Of a stretch of DNA of 64,000 nucleotides, positions 8,580 to 16,983 are shown in pieces (position 1 is the stretch's first letter; each line of letters begins with the position of its first letter). The DNA lies in the NCBI GenBank assembly GCA_030849945.1, contig JAVDKK010000002.1, positions 806,001 to 870,000 of the forward strand, written 5' to 3'. The notes under the pieces were generated by a model. That model did not search any database. It was given only the letters and a program-made list of their open reading frames with translations, and was not told the DNA's origin. The translations under genes were made by a program, and so were the position numbers. Source of the stretch: Schauerella fraxinea (GTDB taxonomy: Bacteria; Pseudomonadota; Gammaproteobacteria; Burkholderiales; Burkholderiaceae_B).

Positions 8580-9857
8580 TCACGGGTGGTCGCGTGGCCC
8601 ATCGGCGCGCAACCGGCCGACCACATTGCCGAAGTCGGCGCCGGACGGCGCTTGATAGAGCTGCAGACCGAGCTCAGGCAGGATCGCGAGCAGATGGTCG
8701 AAGATGTCGCCCTGGATGCGCTCGTACTCGGCCCAGGCCGTGATGGCCGTAAAGCAATACACCTCAATGGGAATGCCGTCGGATTGCGGTTCCATCATCC
8801 GCACCATCATGGCCATGTCCTGGCGCAGTTCATCGTGCTGCTTCAAGTAGGCCAAGGCGTACGCGCGAAAGGTGCCGATATTGGTCAGGCGTCGCTGATT
8901 GACCGGAATATTGAAGTCGCCGAGCGTTTGATTGGCCGCATCCAGATCGGTGTGCTTGGCCTCGAGATAATCGTGCAGCAGGCGAAAGCGCATCAGGCGC
9001 TCGCGCTCTTCGGCGGCAAGAAAACGCACCTGAGTGGCATCCACCCGCAGCGTGCGCTTGATGCGCCGCCCGCCCGACTCGAACATCTGCCGAAAATTGC
9101 GGTAGCTCTCGGAAAAGAGCTTATAGGTGGGTACCGTGGTGACGGTGTTGTCCCAATTCTGGACTTTGACGGTATGGAGCGCGATGTCCTTCACGAAGCC
9201 GTCGGCGCCCGCCTGCGGCATTTCGATCCAGTCGCCGATGCGCAGCATATCGTTCGACGTGAGCTGGGTGCTGGCCACCAGTGACAGCAAGGTATCCTTG
9301 AACACCAGCAGCAGCACCGCCGAGAGCGCGCCCAGGCCGGAAATCATCCAGAGCGGCGAGCGGTCGATCACGATGGAAATGACCAGCACGGTACAGATCA
9401 CGACCAGAACGATCTTGCCGATCTGGATATAGCCTTTGATCGAGCGCGTTTGCGCGCGCGTAGTGGCCGCATAGGTATCTTGCCAGGCGCTCAGCACTGC
9501 ATTGCCCGCGGCAAACAGGCAGATCCAGGCGCCGGCCTGCGACCACCGGCTGACGACCTCCGCCAGCCCATCGAGATGCGGCACGTATTCCACGCAGCGC
9601 GATACCACCGCGAACGGCACGGCATACCAGACGTTGTGATACGCCCGCCGCTTGGCCAGCGCCCGATCCCAATCGCCGCGATGGGCCAGCACCAGCAGCC
9701 GGTGCGCCATGTACAGGACGATCCGCGCCACCACCCACTGCGCGACCAGGGCGGTCAACGTGAGCAGCAGGATGCCTACCACCACCTGCAGCCAGGGCTG
9801 GGTGGGCATGTAGGTGTGTGCCTGAGCGGCTAATTGTTCGAGGTCCAGCGTGTCCAC
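8580..9857 (-). CDS. Mechanosensitive channel of the MscS family, YbdG-like
   Basis: 425 aa with about five membrane segments in the first 200 residues. The last one (GLGALSAVLLLVFKDTLLSL, near 170-195) is the pore-lining helix. It is followed by the beta domain RIGDWIEMPQAGADGFVKDI and by VTTVPTYKLFSESYRNFRQM, a segment characteristic of YbdG-type miniconductance channels rather than small MscS. It should release solutes during hypo-osmotic stress at the inner membrane. It is divergent from argH, whose -10 element lies just outside this gene's start. Confidence 0.87.
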   Translation of the reverse strand: MDTLDLEQLAAQAHTYMPTQPWLQVVVGILLLTLTALVAQWVVARIVLYMAHRLLVLAHRGDWDRALAKRRAYHNVWYAVPFAVVSRCVEYVPHLDGLAEVVSRWSQAGAWICLFAAGNAVLSAWQDTYAATTRAQTRSIKGYIQIGKIVLVVICTVLVISIVIDRSPLWMISGLGALSAVLLLVFKDTLLSLVASTQLTSNDMLRIGDWIEMPQAGADGFVKDIALHTVKVQNWDNTVTTVPTYKLFSESYRNFRQMFESGGRRIKRTLRVDATQVRFLAAEERERLMRFRLLHDYLEAKHTDLDAANQTLGDFNIPVNQRRLTNIGTFRAYALAYLKQHDELRQDMAMMVRMMEPQSDGIPIEVYCFTAITAWAEYERIQGDIFDHLLAILPELGLQLYQAPSGADFGNVVGRLRADGPRDHP

Positions 9858-9892
9858 AACGTTCCTTGCCCGACTATCGGTTCGAGAGCATC

Positions 9893-9898
9893 TATAAT
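9893..9898 (+). promoter_or_regulatory. -10 element of the argH promoter
   Basis: A perfect TATAAT lies 34 bp upstream of the argH ATG. No convincing -35 is present at 17 bp; TTGCCC at 9866-9871 is 21 bp away. Confidence 0.4.
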
Positions 9899-9931
9899 TT
9901 CGGTCTGCCTGTCAAAACTTATACGAGCCAG

Positions 9932-11350
9932 ATGTCCAACGACGCCACCCCCAATCAAAATCAATTCGCCAACAAAGCCCAAGCCTGGTCGGCCCGCTTT
10001 TCCGAGCCCGTGTCCGATCTCGTCAAACGCTATACGGCCTCGGTCGATTTCGATAAGCGGCTGGCCCATGTCGACATCCAGGGTTCGCTGGCGCATGCCG
10101 CCATGCTCGCCACCCAGGGCATTATCACGGAAGACGACCACGCTGCCATCCAGCGCGGGATGACGCAGATCCTGAGCGAAATCGACGCCGGCAAGTTCAC
10201 GTGGCTGCTCGATCTCGAAGATGTGCACCTGAATATCGAAAAGCGCCTGGTCGAGCTCGTGGGCGATGCCGGCAAGCGCCTGCACACCGGCCGCTCGCGC
10301 AACGACCAGGTCGCCACGGATATCCGCCTGTGGCTGCGCGCCGAAATCGACGTCATCACCGAATTGCTGCACGGCCTGCGCGGGGCGCTTGCCACCGTGG
10401 CGCATGCCAATGCCGATACGATCATGCCCGGTTTCACCCATTTGCAGGTGGCCCAGCCCGTCACGTTCGGCCATCACCTGCTGGCGTATGCCGAAATGTT
10501 CGGCCGCGACGCCGAGCGCATGGTGGACGTGCGCCGCCGCGTCAACCGCCTGCCGTTGGGCGCCGCCGCCCTGGCCGGCACCAGCTTCCCGATCGACCGC
10601 GAACACGTGGCGCACCTGCTTGGCTTTGACGAAGTCTGCCGCAACTCGCTCGACGCCGTGTCGGATCGCGACTTCGCCATCGAATTCTGCGCGGCCGCCG
10701 CGCTCATCATGACGCATATCTCGCGTTTGTCGGAAGAGTTGGTGCTGTGGATGAGCCCGCGCGTGGGCTTCATCGATCTGGCCGACCGGTTCTGCACCGG
10801 CAGCTCGATCATGCCGCAAAAGAAAAACCCCGACGTGCCCGAACTTGCCCGCGGCAAGACCGGCCGCGTCAACGGTCACCTGGTGGCGCTGCTGACCTTG
10901 ATGAAGGGCCAGCCCCTGGCCTACAACAAAGACAACCAGGAAGACAAGGAAGGCCTCTTCGATACGGTCGATACCGTTCGCGACACGCTCACCATCTTCG
11001 TTGACATGGCTGCCGGCATCAAGGTCAAGCCCGACGCCATGCGCGCGGCTGCCCTGCAAGGGTTCGCCACGGCTACCGATCTGGCCGATTACCTGGTCAA
11101 GCGCGGCCTGCCGTTTCGCGATGCGCACGAAATCGTGGCCCACGCGGTGCGCGATTGCGAAGCCCGCAACTGCGACCTGGCCGACTTGTCGCTGGACGAC
11201 CTGAAGGCCTATCACCCCAGCATCGAAGCCGATATCCATCAGGTGCTCACGCTTGAGGGATCGGTCGCGGCGCGCTCGCACATCGGCGGCACCGCCCCCG
11301 ATCGCGTGCGCATCGAGGCCGAGCGGGTGCTTGCCGCCGTGCGCCGTTAA
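9932..11350 (+). CDS. argH: Argininosuccinate lyase
   Basis: 472 aa from the ATG at 9932 (MSNDATPNQNQFANKAQAWS). ArgH splits argininosuccinate into arginine and fumarate, the last step of arginine biosynthesis. The fumarase/lyase superfamily signature GSSIMPQKKNPD lies at 290-301 and holds the catalytic Ser. The HTGRSRNDQ segment (118-126) and GFTHLQVAQP (167-176) with the conserved His are intact. An upstream in-frame extension to 9818 would overlap the divergent channel gene and is not conserved. An IclR gene follows after 18 bp. Confidence 0.96.
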   Translation: MSNDATPNQNQFANKAQAWSARFSEPVSDLVKRYTASVDFDKRLAHVDIQGSLAHAAMLATQGIITEDDHAAIQRGMTQILSEIDAGKFTWLLDLEDVHLNIEKRLVELVGDAGKRLHTGRSRNDQVATDIRLWLRAEIDVITELLHGLRGALATVAHANADTIMPGFTHLQVAQPVTFGHHLLAYAEMFGRDAERMVDVRRRVNRLPLGAAALAGTSFPIDREHVAHLLGFDEVCRNSLDAVSDRDFAIEFCAAAALIMTHISRLSEELVLWMSPRVGFIDLADRFCTGSSIMPQKKNPDVPELARGKTGRVNGHLVALLTLMKGQPLAYNKDNQEDKEGLFDTVDTVRDTLTIFVDMAAGIKVKPDAMRAAALQGFATATDLADYLVKRGLPFRDAHEIVAHAVRDCEARNCDLADLSLDDLKAYHPSIEADIHQVLTLEGSVAARSHIGGTAPDRVRIEAERVLAAVRR

Positions 11351-11368
11351 CGCGCCCCGGGCCTCGCG

Positions 11369-12106
11369 ATGAGCGTAAAAACGGCCCTGCGCGTGATCGA
11401 GATCATCGAACTCTTCGCGCGCGAAAAACGTCCCCTGCCCTTATCGGAACTCGCCCGGCTGCTCGATGCGCCGGTGTCGAGCTGCCTGGCGCTCATCCGC
11501 ACGTTGAGCGAATTGGGCTATCTGTACGAAACCAGCCGGCGCACGGGGTATTACCCCACGAGCCGGTTGCTGGCGATGGCGCAACGCATCGCGCACAACG
11601 ATCCCGTGCGCGAGCGCGTCTACCCAAGCCTCGTAGCGCTGCGCGATGCCACGCAAGAAACGGTGGTGTTCGCCAAGCTTACGGCCGATCGCCGTGTGGT
11701 CTACCTGGATGTGCTCGATTCGCCGCACTCGATCCGTTACGTGGCGGTGGGCGGCGAATTCAAGCCGGTGCATGCCAATTCGTTGGGCAAAGCGCTGATC
11801 GCCGTGCTGGATCCGGCGGACCGCCAAGCGGTATTGGCCCGCGCGCCGCTCGTGCGCTATACCGACAAAACGCTTACCGATATCGCCGCTCTCGAAGCCG
11901 ATCTCACGCGCTCGCGCGAGCGCGGCTGGTATTTGAATGCCGGCGAATCGATCAACGACGTGGGCGCCATTGCGTGGCCCGTCAAACTCAACGGCGAGTA
12001 CTACGCAATCTCGGTGGGTGCCCCCATCTACCGCATCGAGCCAAATCAGCACACCTACGCCGGCATCCTGCGCGCAGCGTGCACCGCGCTCGAACAGGCC
12101 GGTTGA
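11369..12106 (+). CDS. IclR family transcriptional regulator
   Basis: 245 aa. The N-terminal helix-turn-helix is MSVKTALRVIEIIELFAREK through PLSELARLLDAPVSSCLALI (residues 1-45). The C-terminal effector domain runs from about 70 and ends with INDVGAIAWPVKLNGEYYAI, a typical IclR segment. It starts 18 bp after argH and may be read through from there. Its target is not obvious. The cupin/Bug/CoA-transferase unit beginning at 12925 on the same strand is the nearest catabolic candidate, though a minus-strand gene lies between. Confidence 0.87.
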   Translation: MSVKTALRVIEIIELFAREKRPLPLSELARLLDAPVSSCLALIRTLSELGYLYETSRRTGYYPTSRLLAMAQRIAHNDPVRERVYPSLVALRDATQETVVFAKLTADRRVVYLDVLDSPHSIRYVAVGGEFKPVHANSLGKALIAVLDPADRQAVLARAPLVRYTDKTLTDIAALEADLTRSRERGWYLNAGESINDVGAIAWPVKLNGEYYAISVGAPIYRIEPNQHTYAGILRAACTALEQAG

Positions 12107-12187
12107 CGCGGCTGGGCGTCGCGCGAGCGCAAACGCACCCCAGTCGACCGATCTAAAACGCCTCGGCCGAAACCAGCGTGGCCGCCT

Positions 12188-12631
12188 CTATTCGACCGTG
12201 TCGTCCTCATCGCCAAACAGGCTGCCCTGAGCGTCGCCGCCGTACAAACCGCCTTCGTTGAGCACGGCAAACGCGATATCGGGATTGTTTTCCAGGCAAC
12301 GCCGGATTGCGGCCGGAATCGTCTGGCGCGTTTTCTTGCACAGGCCCGGGCGTTCCTCGAGACGGATCGCAATGCCACGCACCGTGCGCACTTCCCGGGC
12401 GCGCGCGCCCATCTGCAAGGTGATGCCCAGATTGGCCTGCAGCCGCCGTTCCATCGCCTTCAGATCGGCATAGCTGCTCACGCTTTCCAGGCGTGCCACC
12501 AGGCGTTTCTCTTCTTCCTTGGTGAGCTGCAGAATGCGCATGTCGCTCGCCGGATCGTCGAACAGCCGTTCGCGCTCGCACACACAGGCGCCGGGCGGGC
12601 ATTCTTTGCGAAGGGGCGGCGATGAGGTCAT
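12188..12631 (-). CDS. Conserved hypothetical protein with N-terminal cysteine cluster
   Basis: 147 aa. An N-terminal segment ECPPGACVCERERLF places three cysteines (11, 16, 18) close together, and two more lie in GLCKKTRQTIP and RRCLENNP. The middle (MRILQLTKEEEKRLVARLES) is helical. I recall similar proteins of unknown function in other Burkholderiales; no function is assigned. The acidic C-terminus ends GDEDDTVE. A metal- or cluster-binding role is possible from the cysteines only. Confidence 0.6.
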   Translation of the reverse strand: MTSSPPLRKECPPGACVCERERLFDDPASDMRILQLTKEEEKRLVARLESVSSYADLKAMERRLQANLGITLQMGARAREVRTVRGIAIRLEERPGLCKKTRQTIPAAIRRCLENNPDIAFAVLNEGGLYGGDAQGSLFGDEDDTVE

Positions 12632-12862
12632 GGGCAGGAAGTCGTGGGCAAGCGGTGGTGCACAACACGCTAACGCATGTGAAAAAGAAGCCGAAAACGA
12701 AAGGCGAATTATGCGCCAGACGCGACGTGCGCTTCAATGTCGGTCCGGCTGCGCCTCGGTGGCAATGTGGCCACCCACTGATCTCCCGCTTCATGCCGCG
12801 CGTTTCTGCTCGATGTCATGGCCCTGTGCGGCAGCCTGACGGCAGCCCCCGGCCGGTTCGAT

Positions 12863-12891
12863 TTGACGCCAACTTTTCACGGATGTAAAAA
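12863..12891 (+). promoter_or_regulatory. Sigma-70 promoter upstream of the cupin/Bug/CoA-transferase unit
   Basis: TTGACG (12863-12868) and TAAAAA (12886-12891) are separated by 17 bp. This matches the consensus at 5/6 and 4/6 positions and lies 34 bp before the cupin start. The rest of the 293-bp gap upstream (12632-12862) shows nothing recognisable. Confidence 0.6.
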
Positions 12892-12924
12892 CCAATTCAC
12901 AGATAAGAAAACTCAGGAGACTTT

Positions 12925-13314
12925 GTGAGCACCTCGCAGCACCCCCGTTGGCTCGTCCGAGAAGCCGATATCGCCGGATACCACCCTGCCAATCACGTGG
13001 GCACCGTCAACCGCCGGTTGATCGGTCCCGACAACGTCGGCTCCAAGCATGTCGAAGTCGTGCTCGGCGTGATTGAAAAGGGCAAGGGCGCCCTGCCCCA
13101 TGCTCATCCAGGCATCGAACAAGTCTGTTATCTGCTGGAAGGCACAGCGCGCGCCGAGGTGGATGGCGAAGCCGCCGACATGGTCGCCGGCGACTGCGTG
13201 TACTTCCCGCCCGACATTCCCCACGTCTTCACCGTCACGAGCGATACGCCGGTGCGCCTGCTCGTGATCTACACCCCGCCGTACGAAGAATCGCCGGACC
13301 GCGTGATCCGCTGA
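12925..13314 (+). CDS. Cupin domain protein
   Basis: 129 aa from a GTG at 12925 with AGGAG 6-7 nt upstream. The single cupin barrel shows the two motifs: GALPHAHPGIEQVCYLLEG (first, with His-His-Glu metal ligands) and GDCVYFPPDIPHVFTV (second, with His). Small cupins of this type act as isomerases, decarboxylases or sensors on small carboxylic acids. It opens a plus-strand unit with a Bug receptor and a CoA-transferase. Its substrate is unknown. Confidence 0.85.
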   Translation: MSTSQHPRWLVREADIAGYHPANHVGTVNRRLIGPDNVGSKHVEVVLGVIEKGKGALPHAHPGIEQVCYLLEGTARAEVDGEAADMVAGDCVYFPPDIPHVFTVTSDTPVRLLVIYTPPYEESPDRVIR

Positions 13315-13344
13315 TCGATACATAAAAAAATACTGGAGACAATC

Positions 13345-14322
13345 ATGACCTCATTCATTCGCCGCTTGCGGCTGAGCGGCGCATCGGCCGCGCTCGCTTT
13401 GTCGTTCGCCGCCCCGTTCGCGCACGCCGCTTACCCCGAACGTCCGATCAGCCTCGTCGTGCCCTTCCCCGCGGGCTCCGGCACCGATGCCGTGGGCCGC
13501 ATCTTCGCGGCTGAGTTGGGCAACATCCTCGGTCAGCAGGTGGTGGTGGAAAACAAGCCCGGCGCCAACGCCACGATCGCGGCAAGCTATGTGGCCCGCG
13601 CCAAGCCCGATGGCTACACGCTCTTCGTGACCACCAATACCTCCCATTCGGCCGCGCCGTTTCTGATGAAGAACGTGCCGTACGATCCCGTGAAAGATTT
13701 CACGCCCATCGCGCGCGGCGGCAACCTGCCGTTTGTGCTGGTGGTCAACCCCAAGTTGCCGTTCAAGAGCGTTCAGGAACTCGTGGCTTACGCCAAGAAG
13801 AACCCGGGCAAGCTCACCTATGGCAGCGGCAACAGCACCGGCATCGTGGCCGGCGCCACGCTAGCGGATCGTGCCGGCATCGACATTCTGCATGTGCCCT
13901 ACAAAGGCACGCCGCAAGCGGTCACCGACGTCATCGGCGGTCAGGTCGACATGATGTTTACCGACGTGGCCTCCGGCAGCGCGTTCGTGAACTCTGGCCA
14001 GTTGCGCGCGCTTGCGGTATCCACGCAAGCCCGCAGCAAGGTAGTGCCCGACATCGTTTCGATGCAGGAAGCCGGCGTCACGAACTTCGACATCAACTCC
14101 TGGAACGGTTTCTTCGGCCCGGCCGGCTTGCCGCCCGAGGTGGTGGAGAAGCTTAATGCGGCGATCAACAAGATCGTGAGCGATCCGGTGCTGAAGGAGA
14201 AGCTCGCCGGATTGGGGTTTGACGCGTTCAGCGGCACACCCGAAGACTTCGCCAAGTTTGTGGCCGAGCAGCGCACCCTGTGGGGCGAATTGAACAAGAA
14301 CGCCGGGATCGAACCCACATGA
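13345..14322 (+). CDS. Bug-type tripartite tricarboxylate receptor protein
   Basis: 325 aa with a Sec signal peptide ending near FAPFAHA (cleavage about residue 28) and then AYPERPISLVVPFPAGSGTD, the hallmark start of mature Bug proteins. VENKPGANATIAASYVARAK and HVPYKGTPQAVTDVIGGQVD are also typical. Bug proteins bind small carboxylates, amino acids or related compounds in the periplasm for TctAB-type transporters. No tctA or tctB is in the window. The gene overlaps the following CoA-transferase gene by ATGA at 14319-14322, implying coupled translation. Confidence 0.93.
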   Translation: MTSFIRRLRLSGASAALALSFAAPFAHAAYPERPISLVVPFPAGSGTDAVGRIFAAELGNILGQQVVVENKPGANATIAASYVARAKPDGYTLFVTTNTSHSAAPFLMKNVPYDPVKDFTPIARGGNLPFVLVVNPKLPFKSVQELVAYAKKNPGKLTYGSGNSTGIVAGATLADRAGIDILHVPYKGTPQAVTDVIGGQVDMMFTDVASGSAFVNSGQLRALAVSTQARSKVVPDIVSMQEAGVTNFDINSWNGFFGPAGLPPEVVEKLNAAINKIVSDPVLKEKLAGLGFDAFSGTPEDFAKFVAEQRTLWGELNKNAGIEPT

Positions 14323-15557
14323 GCGGTACGGCAGCAGAAGGAACAGCAGACGTGTCGGGCGTATCGGTTGGCCCCCTTACCGGCGTACGCATTCTCGATC
14401 TGACATCGGTAGTGATGGGGCCGTACGCCACCCAGGTGCTGGCGGATCTGGGCGCCGACGTCATCAAGGTGGAAGCCAAAAGCGGCGACAACATGCGCGC
14501 CGTGGGTCCCATGCGCAATCCCGGCATGGGCCATCTCTTTTTGCACTTGAACCGCAACAAGCGTTCGATCGTGCTGGATCTGAAGCAACCTGCCGGCCGC
14601 GATGCCTGCCTGGCCTTGGCACGCGATTGCGATGCGGTGCTCTACAACATCCGGCCGCAAGCGATGGCGCGGCTCGGCCTGGACTACGCCGCGTTCGCGG
14701 CTGTCAACCCGCGCATCGTGTACGCCGGCGCCTATGGATTCGGCGAAGCCGGTCCCTATGCGGGTCGTCCGGCCTATGACGACCTGATCCAGGGGCAGAC
14801 CGGCATTGCCGATCTTTCGCGCCGGCAAAGCGGCGACGTGCCCCGGTATGCCCCGCTCACGCTGGCCGATCGCATGGTGGGCCTGCACATGGCCGTGGCG
14901 CTGGTGTCGAGCGTGCTCAACGCCCGCACGACGGGGCACGGGCAACGCATCGAGATCCCGATGTTTGAAGGCATGGCGCATATGGTGCTCGGCGATCATT
15001 TGGCCGGCGCGACGTTCGACCCGCCGATGGGCGAGGCCGGCTATGCGCGCGTGCTCGCGCCGCATCGCAAACCGTACGCCACGCAGGATGGTCATATCTG
15101 CCTGCTGATCTACAACGACAAGCACTGGCGCAACTTTTTCGCGGCCATTGGCCAACCGGAGAAGGCAGACGAGCCGCCGTTCTCTTCGCATACGGCGCGT
15201 GCCGCCGACATCGCGGCGGTGTACAGCTATGTGGCCGATGTGGTGGCCACGCGCACCACCGAGGCTTGGCTTGCGTTGTTCGACGCGGCCGACATTCCCG
15301 CGTCGCGCCTGTATAGCGTAGAGGATCTGATCGACGATCCCCATCTGCAGGCCACCCAGTTCGTGCGTACGGTAGAGCATCCCACCGAGGGCCGCCTGCG
15401 CACGCCCGCACCGCTGGGCACGTTCGATCGCACGCCCACCAGCTTGCGGCGCCCCGCGCCACGGCTGGGCGAACACAGCGCCGAGGTGCTGCGCGAAGCC
15501 GGCTACGACGAGGCGGCGATTGCCGCGATGCTGGCATCAGGCGCGACAACGGGCTGA
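14319..15557 (+). CDS. CaiB/BaiF family CoA-transferase
   Basis: 412 aa from the ATG at 14319, which overlaps the stop of the Bug gene. The family core is clear: PLTGVRILDLTSVVMGPYAT, LADLGADVIKVEAKSGDNMR with the family's catalytic Asp expected later in ADLSRRQSGD / DDLIQGQTGI, and KPYATQDGHICLL. These class III enzymes move CoA between acyl-CoA and a free acid. With the acyl-CoA dehydrogenase downstream this suggests activation and oxidation of the acid captured by the Bug protein. The 3' end is duplicated downstream in degenerate form. Confidence 0.9.
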   Translation: MSGTAAEGTADVSGVSVGPLTGVRILDLTSVVMGPYATQVLADLGADVIKVEAKSGDNMRAVGPMRNPGMGHLFLHLNRNKRSIVLDLKQPAGRDACLALARDCDAVLYNIRPQAMARLGLDYAAFAAVNPRIVYAGAYGFGEAGPYAGRPAYDDLIQGQTGIADLSRRQSGDVPRYAPLTLADRMVGLHMAVALVSSVLNARTTGHGQRIEIPMFEGMAHMVLGDHLAGATFDPPMGEAGYARVLAPHRKPYATQDGHICLLIYNDKHWRNFFAAIGQPEKADEPPFSSHTARAADIAAVYSYVADVVATRTTEAWLALFDAADIPASRLYSVEDLIDDPHLQATQFVRTVEHPTEGRLRTPAPLGTFDRTPTSLRRPAPRLGEHSAEVLREAGYDEAAIAAMLASGATTG

Positions 15558-15715
15558 TCCGCGCAAGGAACGCTACGGCCAGTTGATCTGCGCACGGGTG
15601 CCTCGGCCGGCTGATCTGCGCACAGGCGCGACGACTGGCTGATGGCTGATCTGCCCACTGGCGCGATGGCACGGATGACGGTCGCACTGGCGCAACAACG
15701 TGGCTGATCGTCGCC
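15538..15715. repeat. Degenerate tandem copies of the CoA-transferase gene tail
   Basis: The gene tail GGCGCGACAACGGGCTGATC around 15544-15563 recurs as GGCGCGACGACTGGCTGAT (15624-15642) and GGCGCAACAACGTGGCTGAT (15690-15709). A shorter motif, TGATCTGCGCAC, recurs at about 15585 and 15612 and, with one change, at about 15647. Each copy retains the TGA that ends the gene. Confidence 0.75.
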
Positions 15716-15718
15716 CAG

Positions 15719-15733
15719 GCCGGCTTTGCCGGC
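15719..15733 (+). terminator. Short GC hairpin before acyl-CoA dehydrogenase gene
   Basis: GCCGGC-TTT-GCCGGC forms a 6-bp stem with a 3-nt loop. There is no T-run, so termination is uncertain. Confidence 0.3.
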
Positions 15734-15760
15734 TCACCCTTAACTCGAGGCACGTTATCG

Positions 15761-16927
15761 ATGGACTTTCAATTTTCGACCGATCAAATCGCGCTGCGCG
15801 ATGCCGTGCAGCAACTCTGCGCTCGCTATCCGGACGACTACTGGCTGGCGCGCGATCGCGACGGCGCGTTTCCGCATGATCTGCACCGCGACCTGGCGCG
15901 CGACGGGTGGCTGGGGATCGCGATGCCCGAAGCGTATGGCGGCTCGGGGCTGGGCATGACCGATGCCGCGCTGATGATGCAAACGATCTCGGCCAGCGGC
16001 GCGGGCATGTCCGGCGCATCGGCCGTGCACATGAACATCTTCGGTTTGAATCCGGTCGTGGTGTTCGGCGACGATGCGCAACGCGCACGCTGGCTGCCGG
16101 CGTTGATTTCGGGCGAACATAAAGCCTGTTTCGCGGTAACCGAACCCGACGCAGGGCTCGACACCACCCGGCTTTCGACGCGCGCCGTGCGCGACGGCGA
16201 TCACTACGTGGTGCATGGCCGCAAGATCTGGATTTCGACCGCCCAGGTGGCGGACAAGATGCTGCTGCTGGCCCGCACCACGCCGTTGGCGGACGTCAGC
16301 AAGCCGACGCAGGGGCTGTCGCTCTTTTACACGGATCTGGATCGTGCGCGCGTCGAAGTGCGCGAGATCGAAAAGATGGGCCGCAAATGCGTCGACTCCA
16401 ATATGCTGTTCATCGATGGATTGCGCATTCCCGTAGCGGACCGCATTGGCGAAGAAGGACGCGGCTTCGAGTACATCCTGCACGGCTTGAATCCAGAACG
16501 GATTTTGATTGCCGCCGAGGCTGTCGGACTGGGCCGCGCGGCACTGGACCATGCGGTGCGTTACGCGGGTGAGCGCCAGGTGTTCGGCCGGCCCATCGGA
16601 CAGAATCAAGGCGTGCAACACCCCTTGGCACAAGCTTGGATGCAGCTCGAAGCGGCCGACCTGATGGTGTTCAAGGCAGCCAGTTTGTACGATGCCGGCG
16701 AACCGTGCGGCCCCTTTGCAAATACTGCCAAGTATCTCGCTGCCGAAGCCGGCCATAACGCCTGCCAGACGGCAATCATGACGCTGGGCGGCATGGGCTA
16801 CGCCAAGGAATATCACGTCGAACGGCTGCTGCGCGAGAGCTATATCCCGCGCATCGCACCGGTGAGCCCGCAGCTCATCATGTGCTTCATCGCCGAGAAA
16901 GTGCTGGGCTTGCCGAGATCCTATTGA
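15761..16927 (+). CDS. Acyl-CoA dehydrogenase family flavoprotein
   Basis: 388 aa. The three-domain family layout is present: the N-terminal helical domain, CFAVTEPDAGLDTTRL (about 124-139, the FAD/substrate segment), and the C-terminal helices with RQVFGRPIGQNQGVQHPLAQ and LGGMGYAKEYHVERLLRE. In most family members a YEG(T/S) segment with the catalytic Glu follows; here the sequence reads YIPRIAPVSPQLIM, so that Glu is absent. CGAGG lies 10 nt before the ATG. It follows the CoA-transferase by 203 bp on the same strand and probably oxidises its acyl-CoA product. Confidence 0.88.
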   Translation: MDFQFSTDQIALRDAVQQLCARYPDDYWLARDRDGAFPHDLHRDLARDGWLGIAMPEAYGGSGLGMTDAALMMQTISASGAGMSGASAVHMNIFGLNPVVVFGDDAQRARWLPALISGEHKACFAVTEPDAGLDTTRLSTRAVRDGDHYVVHGRKIWISTAQVADKMLLLARTTPLADVSKPTQGLSLFYTDLDRARVEVREIEKMGRKCVDSNMLFIDGLRIPVADRIGEEGRGFEYILHGLNPERILIAAEAVGLGRAALDHAVRYAGERQVFGRPIGQNQGVQHPLAQAWMQLEAADLMVFKAASLYDAGEPCGPFANTAKYLAAEAGHNACQTAIMTLGGMGYAKEYHVERLLRESYIPRIAPVSPQLIMCFIAEKVLGLPRSY

Positions 16928-16933
16928 CGAAGG

Positions 16934-16968
16934 GTACGGCGGTCTCTGCCATCGCAATGACGCCGTAC
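16934..16968. terminator. Possible bidirectional terminator hairpin
   Basis: A perfect 8-bp inverted repeat GTACGGCG (16934-16941) / CGCCGTAC (16961-16968) with a 19-nt loop lies between two convergent genes. There is no clear T tract. Confidence 0.35.
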
Positions 16969-16983
16969 GTGTGAGCTGAACGG

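Noticed and set aside
9830..11281. A 483-codon minus-strand frame opposite argH
   Set aside because: argH carries its full catalytic signature on the other strand; the antisense frame has none.
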